A stretch of DNA of 64,000 nt. Origin: Acanthopleura granulata. Lineage: Eukaryota; Mollusca; Polyplacophora; Chitonida; Chitonidae. Shown piece after piece: positions 52,101 to 64,000 of this stretch. The first letter of the stretch is position 1, and each line of letters opens with the position of its first letter. Location of the stretch: the NCBI GenBank assembly GCA_016165875.1, contig JABBOT010000022.1:957333-1021332 (forward strand), read 5' to 3'. Under the pieces are notes generated by a model. It was not told where the DNA came from and searched no databases. It saw nothing but the letters and a program-made list of their open reading frames with translations. Both the position numbers and the translations under genes were made by a program.

Positions 52101-54329
52101 CAAACACACACAAATCCATGTCAGGCCATTGAGCTAAAACTTGGACGATGTCCAGTGCCGGCATCATCAGACTATCCTATATATACACCTGATATGGATG
52201 TCCATTTATCGACCCGGTCCCATGCTCTGTCTTCATCGCGATCTTTATTCTTAACATCTATATCTATAATAAAATATAAATATCCGTCAAAGTCATACAT
52301 TAAATGCTTAACAACAGTCGCCTGCTGCTCCTAGAAATCGTTGTCCTGTCTTCAAAGGACAGAGACGAGTGGTTTTTGACTGGGTTCTCTTGTGGTCTAT
52401 CTCAAGCGCCGTTATTAGTACAAGTCTGGGGGTCTCACCTCTCATTAGAGACACACCCCTGTAACTGTAGCCGTATCAGTTTGTGGATCTGTCGATACTT
52501 CTCCACCCAAGGACTCTCTTGGACTGTCAAGAACTCCTGAAGTGAGCCACCCACGATTTTCGAAGGACCAGATGGTCTGTAAATAGAGTCACCTCTTTGT
52601 CGTCGCTGACCAGGCAAAGTTAAACATATGGATAGGTTTTCCGCAAGCCTCTCCCGACTGCGGCCCTACCCTCAGATCACAGAGAGTAAGGCTTCACGGG
52701 AGTTCCGTACCTAAAACATATACACTTACCTCTGATTGTTGTCTTGCCCTTCCCCGCACCCATCAAACAGACCCGAACGCACGTGGACAAAGGGTAACAA
52801 TCTGCCCTCGGGGCCAAGTGCAGATTATCTGCTCTTTTGATCCAATAAAGGGCTCCTGAGCTCGATCTTAATTCAGAAACGGTCCCATTAGTCTCATCCT
52901 CACTGACAAATGATAGTTAGTCTGGCCAAAAAAAAAGGCATCTATTATTCTAATTTTCATGTTTTATTAAACAGACCTCCCAATATGCGTTGTAGACCAT
53001 TCAGAACTCACGCATGTATGCAAATAACAAAGTCATCTGACGTTCTCCTGTACAGAAATGTACGAAGCTGGACCGTATTTGGAGAGATTAAATTCATTCA
53101 GCCAATAAACTATTGTTACTATGCTGCTCATTCTTTAAAACAAAAAAAATAAAAATCATATTCCTGTTTATTATATACGGCTTCAAACTCATGGCTGTAC
53201 GTATTGCCTTGATGATGACATGGAACTATTAGAACTACGAATATATGGAAACAACGTGGAACCAGTTTATCACAGAGAATTTAAGCATACACATACATAT
53301 ACACCCATAGATGAGATACTACAGTCAAGGGTAGAAAACAAATCTGCTTTCTCTTCGTCCCCCCAAGGCATAGACACATGAGCTAGGCTTTCTTCAGTAC
53401 AGATATTCCCTTGACGCATTCCGATTTTGAATTGTTCATGGCGTGATATGTGTAGAAGTACATTTCGGCAAGTACTGCAGCCCAATGTGGTTATACAATG
53501 CAAAACCTCACATGGGAAGGCAGTTCTTGTAGATTCTTTCTGGCTTCATAATGCTTTCAGATAACAACAGTATTACTTACGGTTACGGTTCGCACTTTTT
53601 ACGGCCTATCTGTTTGTCTGTAGAATTATTGCTTTCAGACATAGTCTGTATTCCTCTCGTATTAAACGCACCCATTTAAAGATGACACTGTCCATCAGTA
53701 CAAATATCTCTCACTTGCATGTTAATACATCTAATTCCGTGGAGATGGTCTGTTGAGGTGAGACATTATTGATACATCCTTCATGTGGCTGGCCAATCCG
53801 TTGCTATGCTAGCACTGGCTGTAGTATACACTATGATCTGCGCGCTGCGTAAATAAGACATATTAACGGATGGTATGATTCTACGGCAAATTACACAACG
53901 CTTTTGCCTGCACATCCAGGATCCTGTGTCTGCCTTTTACATTCATTGAGTCGTAAGTCTACACTAAATAAACACCAAAAGGATTCAAAGATTTCAGCCG
54001 TCTGAAATCTTGCACAGATGTTTCCACCGCTGAAGAATACGGAGACTTTAATAATACAGCGCATATAGGCTTACATATTCAATTGATCTCGATGGGTCAC
54101 TTCAATCAGGAAAGGATATCGGTAAGCATGTATAACAATGACATTCTCCTGCAGGCTCTAGTAGATGAATTTGTCATTTCGGATAAAACAATACGCACAC
54201 ATGCGATGGCCAAAACATTTCCCCACTGTTTATTGGTGTTTTTATAAATAAAGCCGTCTCTTATCTGTGTATTAAATTGTGCTAATGTCGTGTAGTTCGT
54301 AAATGTGTCTAGAACCTTTCAAGACAAGA
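49104..54329. other. Long gene-poor stretch
   Basis: No exon recognised on either strand. Contains the SINE tail at 50623-50690; the remainder shows only short unsupported frames. Confidence 0.35.
50623..50690 (-). mobile_element. (TTTA)n tract with SINE 3'-end relic
   Basis: About ten TTTA units followed by TTGATGTTTAACACCGTTTT, the very 3' end of a SINE in reverse orientation. Confidence 0.65.
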
Positions 54330-54590
54330 TCCGCGGTCCTCTCAGTATCATTCCCTTCATAACCGATTTTCACCGTAGCCGATCAACCCCTGCGCAAGGG
54401 GACCACATGTTCGAATTCCGCTCTCGCTGGTTCGACGGCGATTTATACACACACGTTTTGTCAGAGGTTCCTCGAAGTCCGGTGGTTTACTCCGATCATG
54501 CACATCGATTCCCTCCACCGATAAACCAGACGGCAATTGCAGAAGTGAAAAGTTCTCAAGGACGACGTCAAAGAAGTAACAATGGAATAT
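54330..54590 (+). mobile_element. Second tRNA-derived SINE type, complete but diverged
   Basis: A tRNA-like head (TAGCCGATCAACCCCTGCGC, then box B ATGTTCGAATTCC) is followed by GCTGGTTCGACGGCGATTTA, GAGGTTCCTCGAAGTCCGGT, GGTTTACTCCGATCATGCAC and TTCCCTCCACCGATAAACC. Its 3' end (GAAGTGAAAAGTTCTCAAGG, ACGACGTCAAAGAAG) is a diverged version of the end of the main SINE family. The plus reading frame over it is therefore not a gene. Confidence 0.6.
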
Positions 54591-57939
<3,349 letters not shown>

Positions 57940-57940
<1 letters not shown>

Positions 57941-58360
57941 CAGCTGTCGGTCCGCCAATCAGCGCCCGCCATTCACGGCAAGTGTATCAACAAGCGTTGA
58001 ATATTCATGACCTAGAAGTGCTCGCCTCATTAAGGCTCCCGGGCCTGTGGCAGGTTCAAACATTTTGTAGTTATTTGGAGTAGAGAGCAGTGGCTGTTGT
58101 GTGCCACCTGCCGTGATACTATAGCTGCCCAACTAGCACCGCCGAGTTGTATATACAGTGACAGTGGTGTGTGAGACGAGTCAGCCGTGAGTTTACCGTC
58201 TGTTCCGAACCCGTCACGCTGAAGCCCTCGATTATTACGAGACAGAGCACACCTGGACGTAACAGTTACCTCCCCGACCCCGGTCAGATCCCGCACCCGG
58301 CCCTCACAGCATCGGACGGGAGAATATCTGTCCTGAGTTTGTAACACGGAGCCCCTGTCA
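57940..58360 (+). promoter_or_regulatory. CpG-rich promoter-like region of the FAM89-like gene
   Basis: CpG-rich against AT-rich flanks. A CCAAT box in NF-Y-type context (GCCAATCAGCG) lies at about 57954 and a TATA-like GTATATAC at about 58148. The first coding exon of the downstream gene starts about 1 kb further. The transcription start is not defined by sequence alone. Confidence 0.35.
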
Positions 58361-59137
58361 CAGATTTATTATTACTCGCCTGTGTTTCGCGAGTGGTCGC
58401 ACATTATAAGCCCGTCTATTGAACTTGGAAGGGACTTGTGACGAGTTATCAGTGAAGAAGTAATTGCGACGAATTCGAATCTGTTGGCTTCCACTGCATT
58501 TGGCGGCCTGCGCCAGCTGAGCAACAACTTTTCTTGCAGAGCTTACACATTTTACCCCTGTGCATCAAAACAAATCGGCTTCAAACGGCAGCCTTCGTCA
58601 CTGTGTAGGTGTGAATGGGTGCAGAATATTCGCAAATAACGGATTTTTAAACGGACAAAAAAGCTTGAAGAGCTGCACTTGTAAATTCGTCAAATTGACA
58701 CAGGGCATATTGCCTAGCTCTGACCTGCGTTACCTGTCTTACCTCTGTTACCTGTGCTACCCCACCGGTCAGGTCCGGAAGCCCCCAAGTGGACAGAGGA
58801 TGAGCCACCCCTCTCCGTGATATTTACTGTTTGTCCTGGACAACATCGTGCGCCTACACGTAACCCTAACACCACTCAAGGTTATCCACGCTGTGATCGT
58901 GTTATTTTTGGTGGGGTCGTATCCATACAGTATACGATCAGCACAATACGTTCATAAAGGCGGACGCGCTTAACTTGGTGAACTCAGCCCAGTCCGGGAG
59001 GTTTTGATTCCAGTCTTGCCTTGCCTCTGCTTGGTTACGTGACCCCCAAAGCAACACCCTTCCCCTCCCATTCCCGATCCACCGGAAACCCCGCTCTCGT
59101 CACATGCTGGAGTGAGGAAATCATCCCAGATTCCGAC
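58361..59137 (+). other. Probable 5' UTR/leader region
   Basis: Moderately GC-rich sequence between the promoter-like block and the first ATG of the coding exon. The coding frame is open upstream of the ATG but has no earlier in-frame ATG. Whether it contains an intron is not clear. Confidence 0.3.
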
Positions 59138-59347
59138 ATGGATAAGTACATGGCGAACATTGAACTATCCAACGCTTGTCGGCAGTTCTATCAGTCCCGA
59201 CTGAAAGCCACGGAGAGTGTCAAAGAGAAACTAGGACTGAGCGAGGATTGTGCTAATTCCTCAGCACACAGACCCGACCAGCAGCAGCAGGCCCCCAACA
59301 GATCGTCCTCTCTGGACAATGCCATGCACAGGCTCAAAACGGAAATG
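59138..59347 (+). CDS. First coding exon of a FAM89/LURAP1-like leucine-repeat adaptor gene
   Basis: Seventy codons from the first ATG of the frame (GACATGG context) to a donor GAAATG|GTGAGA. The peptide starts MDKYMANIELSNACRQFYQS, continues with a KATESVKEKLGLSE helix and a Gln-rich linker (DQQQQAP), and ends SSSLDNAMHRLKTEM. The end matches the LDAALALLRKEM segment of FAM89 (and LRQEM of LURAP1L), where the leucine-repeat helix VGLRQLDMSLLCQL follows; that helix would be in the next exon, outside or unseen in the window. The N-terminal ACRQFYQSRLKATESVKEKL aligns loosely with the YAQKSRIQDEL part of FAM89. Mammalian members are small cytoplasmic adaptors for MRCK/LIMK or NF-kB signalling. 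Similarity is short, so the family call is probable, not certain. Confidence 0.55.
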
Positions 59348-62300
59348 GTGAGATACATACAAGCTTTGCATTTTACGACTTTAATTTTAGCAAACATGCT
59401 CTAAGGGAAATGCAGTATACGAATTCTGTGCATATTTGTGTCATAAGAGCTTTGATCGAGAAAAAGGTGGGCGATAGAAAGAAAGCAAGACGAACTGGCA
59501 CAAGAGGATACTGTTTTTGTGCATAGAGTCAGACGGTTAAGCATTACTAAATTGTTCTTGTCCACTTTATATGTATACAAACTCCTGTGACACGGATCTC
59601 TTATAATACATACTATCCTTTAATCTTGATTACGACATTGAAAGATTGGTCGAGAAATTAGGTACCGGTATTATCTTGTTGCTTACATCTTTTTAACGGC
59701 ATGCCGATGCAAATTGTTACATATCCTGTACATAGATTCGCCTAGGTATATAAATATGTTCGTACTTCTGTGGTTAACGATGACCTTTTTTCGGTTTTGG
59801 GCCTTACAGATTAATTCGTAAACCCCGATAGAGTAATTATTAAAACACTTTGAACATAATACATGTACGATTTAAGTGTAACTATGAAACCGTAATATCG
59901 GGAATACGGGTTTACCTGCTTGAATTGTATTGTTGTGTTGCGGAGAGGGGGTGTGGGGGAGGGGAGGGGGAGGGGAGGGGAAATGGAATTGCAACAGATT
60001 ATAGGTCCAATATATCCTGATCCATTCAAATCAAGCCCATAAAACTGATAACGTAAATCTACATGTTACTTTCACATTGATTCGTGACGTGTTTTAGGAA
60101 AGGTGATAAATTGGCCAAAAAGTACAACCTATAAACCTACCTCGTATGGACATAACGTGCTCACAGTGGCCTACATTTAAAGTGCTATTGTTAGGACACA
60201 GTTATCACGGACATTGTTCGCCACTAATCAGTGCTTATGATTATAATACCTGGGTAATCCAGCATTTTCCTTCTTCCCGCCTGTGGTCAAGTGCTCAAGT
60301 CCGCAGATGGCCAGCTATGGTCAGCTATGCAGAACAGCTGTAATTCCACTCTTTCTGTACGCACTGGACAAACATTGCACTTAGGACCAATTGTTACATT
60401 TGACTAATCCAACCCACTTAAGATCTGATTAGGAACTGCCGTTGATATAATCCCATGCCGTGTTTGAAAACACACAAGATTTTGTAACTTGCCCACACGT
60501 GGTCTTCATTTTTAAAAACCAGGGCACCGTAAAAAGAGATTAGTTTGTTTACAAAGAGTCGTGCTTAAAACAGACTAAATGCCATGTAACTTTTGCTGTG
60601 AAGGACTAATGGAGTATCTCTTGTGCACCGCAATTTTTCCACCGTCTCCGCGCATGTCTGAACATTCTGAAACAAACGAATCACTTTCTCCCGTGAAATG
60701 GAGCATTAAAACGGCTTGGGGGAATTTCAGGATAGTTGAAAATATCAACCGTCTGAAATCCCCTTGATTTTAGGCAATTCCCACTGGGATTTCACAGTTT
60801 CTACCAACTTTTTGCCACTGTTCAGTAATGGACCGGAAATCATTGAGTGTTTGAATGTATTGTTATGTAGTCCAAGGATCTGTGAACATTGACGTGTGTG
60901 AAAAGTGCTGGTGATAAGTGGCAAAGGTGTCAGGACGATGCTTATACACACAGTCTGGCTCTCCATGCACCACGCGTAAGCCTATATATTATGCCCAAGT
61001 CATAGACGCTTTCAAAACAATCTTAAAGCTCTCTGACTTGTATACGACCTAACCTATTAAATAGGCCGATTTTGCCGTTTTACTCTAAAGTTTTAAAAAT
61101 GTATAAACTTCTTATTACCCTTGAAACCGGTAGCAAGATACACATATCTATCCCCACGCTGTGCCATCTCTCATAGCGTAATACATCTCTGACAGCTTCA
61201 CATGATCCGTTATTGAATTGAAAAGTTTTTACGCTCCTCTTCACAAAATGCATTTTCTCACACCAATGCCCCTGCCCCTCTTCTCTTTAATGCGCATGAC
61301 ACGTTTCTCAGGCACCCTGGGAGGTGTTGTTCACTTTGATGCAATAGGCATGTCTAAGAAGAATGATGGACTATCACAAGACAGTGCTAGGCGTATACAC
61401 CTGAACTTCCACTATAGACCTGTTCTGTTGCCGTACCCTCGCAGATTACCCATGTGTCGCATGATTGCTCTATTCACCAGTTCCTGGTTCACGTCGGTTG
61501 CTAAGTGTAGTGTTTAATTACCAGCGCGTAGTGGTTGAATCTTTTTAACATCAGCTAAACACTGCGCGGGAGCATTTTGGTCGCCGTGTTTTTTCACAGT
61601 AAAATTAGTTGTCATAGGCGAAGGCGCGAGATGTCCACACGAATAGATACTGCACGGGTTATACATGATTGTAAACAAGTCATTAAAACTGTTGAACATG
61701 TTGGACATTGAGCATGTTACTAAGCGTTTGCTCAGAAACCCTGGTTGTCTCACTGCGTAACGCAAGATGTGACCTTTCCATGGTTCACCTCATTCATGCG
61801 CTGGTTTGTTCTGTAAAAGTCCCTGTTTGATAGCGTACATGCATAAATGACTGCTTTGAATGTATTTTTATTTCCTGTAAGTGAGTTCAGTGCTTCTTTT
61901 TTATGTTATCACCTCTTTACACCATAAACACCTTCGCAGATAACGACGTTCTTCACAATACGAAACTTTTCTGTACATACGAGGACTTCAAGCAGTGTTA
62001 CCCCCTTGTACAACGATAGGCACAGTAGCTGCATTGAGTATCTCTAGAGAAGGCAAATCCATATAGGAAAGATGACGAGGGTTCCTAACTTTCGAACAAA
62101 CAATGAAAACCCAACACAGATCCCATAAATAAAACTGATATGATCCATGGATATCAGCGTTCTGTATCAGTTAACGATATCGCAGTTAGCTTCTAAGTAA
62201 TAGTATGAAATATTTCGAAGTACCTAATATATATATTCAAGTGGATAAAATCTTATTGCGCGCTGAAACTGTTTCCGGATTAATGTGGATAAGGGTGTGA

Positions 62301-64000
62301 TGTTTGTTTAGCTCCCACGTGTGCATGAGGTGCACTGCGTTCTCTTGGATCCTGTTACACAATGCAGTTGTAGATTTTCCATGTAACTACAACGCACTGC
62401 AACTCGTGTTAAACACATATGCCGCCGTGGCAGTCACAATGGAGTTAGCTGTAACGATTGCCCTCTGGAACATTGGTCCTGGTTGGATAGATGTAATTTC
62501 AAATTAGGCAGTATTTCTTAAGGTGATTTTCCGTGCAGCAATGAAGTAAACAAATAGGAGGCAAGCCCTGATTTTACCGCCGGAGGCGACGTTAAAGTTT
62601 GCCAAACCCGTTTGCTAAGGAGAACACATGAAAACAATCCCGATATGAGATTTGTTAACGTGTAGAGCGGAGAGCGGATTTTCAGATACAATCCCGTATA
62701 GACTAACCTAAACTTGTAAATACACAAATATGCAGTCGTATATGATGCTTTACTCGTATTCGGAAACCTGTACGATAAGGAGGTTTCGCTCTTGTCATAA
62801 TATTACACGGTCATTTGCTAATGGCAAGTAGGGTATTTTTTGTTTTGTAGTTGTCCTGTTGGGAGAAAAACATCCTGCCATTTGTACATATTGGTTAGAA
62901 AAATATTAGTGAGTAAGACTGAAACGTTAGCGACGTGGAAAAGTTTGGACGAGTTGGATCTGTACAGAAATGAAAACCGTTTACATTTCTCTCTGGCGGT
63001 TGGTCAGTAACCATGTTGAATTGGAGCTGTTCAGAAATGTAAGCGGTAGTTCATAAGGGTCGCATTTCGTATTCTCCTATGAAAATATCTTTCTTTTTAC
63101 TCTCTTTCTGTCCATTGTAAAGGTGTCAATCACCCTATAAGCGTGAATGGATTTGGCCACGTAACCCAAGAACATTATCTTTAATGGAGCCAAATACGCT
63201 ACAAGTGCTAGAGACATCTCAGAATGTTATATGACCGTTGATGCATTTGGACTAGAGATTCCGCCATAGTCTGTGTTTAATGTGAATGAGCCTTGAATCA
63301 TCGTGCATTGTTTTCCTACGCGGTCTTCATAAACCAATTTGACGGTAAACAGCCTGTCGATTTCCTCGTAACAAATATGACCCAATAATCCAACGACATT
63401 GTATGTAAATAAGCGACAGATATCTATACAACGGCTGGGAGCAATCTCTACGGACTACTTCTCTTATATAAGAACGTCCTTGCCATTGGGACGATTAAGT
63501 CAACAGACATTGAAACATAACAGTGTTTATCGTTGATTCTTAATCCCATGTAAATATGAACAGAAGAGCGTAATGTGACTGTCATGGGCAAAGGCGTACT
63601 CGATCTCTAATGTCCTTGTTATTGATGTACCTTGCACTCAGAATATAGCAATCTTTGCTAACTCTTTTTTTTTTCAAAGAAACAAATTTATGAAAATTCA
63701 ACATATCCTTCGCTTCTTGAGGGGTGGAGCTGGGGTGGGTTCCATTTTAAAATGAGTTCTCGTAAAATATGGCAAAGCTTAGCATGTAATTGATTCTTCA
63801 AACACATGCCAAATGTCTAATTTGTTTCCGGATTGTCTGTAGCAGACGACAATCGACAAATTTGGCGGGAATCCGGAGTTGTGTACATGGCCAGCCGTCT
63901 CCCAAACATTGGTCCTTGATTACCCCGAGCCACGAGACGTGGACCAGGGCATTTGTTTTGATTATCTGTAAACGACACACAAGCGTTTTGGGTAGAATTT
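59348..64000 (+). other. Intron 1 (partial) of the FAM89-like gene
   Basis: No exon continuing the leucine-repeat helix was recognised up to the window edge, so the intron is probably longer than 4.6 kb. Apart from the G-rich tract at 59939-59982, nothing distinctive is seen. Confidence 0.4.
59939..59982 (+). repeat. G-rich tract, G-quadruplex-capable
   Basis: Six or more runs of four or five G separated by one to three bases on the plus strand, for example GTGGGGGAGGGGAGGGGGAG. Confidence 0.8.

Overview
This looks like nuclear DNA from an invertebrate animal, most likely a lophotrochozoan such as a mollusc or brachiopod. The evidence is AT-rich intergenic DNA, small exons with GT/AG borders separated by kilobase introns, and many copies of a tRNA-derived SINE of the kind known from those phyla. 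No operons, viral genes or CRISPR arrays were seen. The exact species cannot be named from the sequence.

Left third (1-20.5 kb): a tandem pair of SLC1 (glutamate/neutral amino acid/dicarboxylate carrier) genes on the minus strand. One gene is complete here. I assembled eight exons between 20391 and 6753; every border has GT/AG and every phase agrees, giving a 522-residue protein. A second, very similar gene starts at 289 and runs off the left edge. The complete protein keeps the SLC1 fold signatures but has lost two residues that define glutamate transport: Ala466 where EAATs have the amino-group-binding Asp, and Phe396 where EAATs have the proton-carrying Glu. The substrate-carboxylate-binding Arg469 is kept. 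This resembles bacterial dicarboxylate carriers of the DctA type and is the main discovery candidate of the window.

The introns of that gene are repeat-laden. Intron 4 (10.0-14.2 kb) holds a decayed non-LTR retrotransposon with endonuclease and early RT motifs, a pair of about 200-bp inverted arms with a 32-nt exact match, and a cluster of CTCGAG-rich hairpins where the retrotransposon breaks off. Intron 6 holds one copy of a dispersed element of about 730 bp; its sister copy lies at 23.5-24.3 kb. The space between the two SLC1 genes holds a full-length SINE, a 26-bp minisatellite and a degenerate 110-130-bp tandem repeat.

Middle (20.5-57.9 kb): mostly intergenic. One convincing terminal exon lies at 33203-34090 (+), with a splice acceptor, a 196-codon reading frame and a poly(A) signal followed by GT-rich sequence; its protein is not recognised. 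A CpG-dense block near 26.7 kb could be its promoter. The 36-43 kb stretch is rich in minus-oriented SINEs and also holds a Mutator-like transposase remnant and an 82-bp two-part satellite. A MITE-like element sits at about 45.0-45.6 kb, a second SINE type at 54.3 kb, and a long TA microsatellite at 55.2 kb.

Right end (57.9-64 kb): a CpG-rich, CCAAT-containing promoter-like region leads to the first coding exon (59138-59347, +) of a gene resembling FAM89/LURAP1 leucine-repeat adaptor proteins. The following intron fills the window to the edge.
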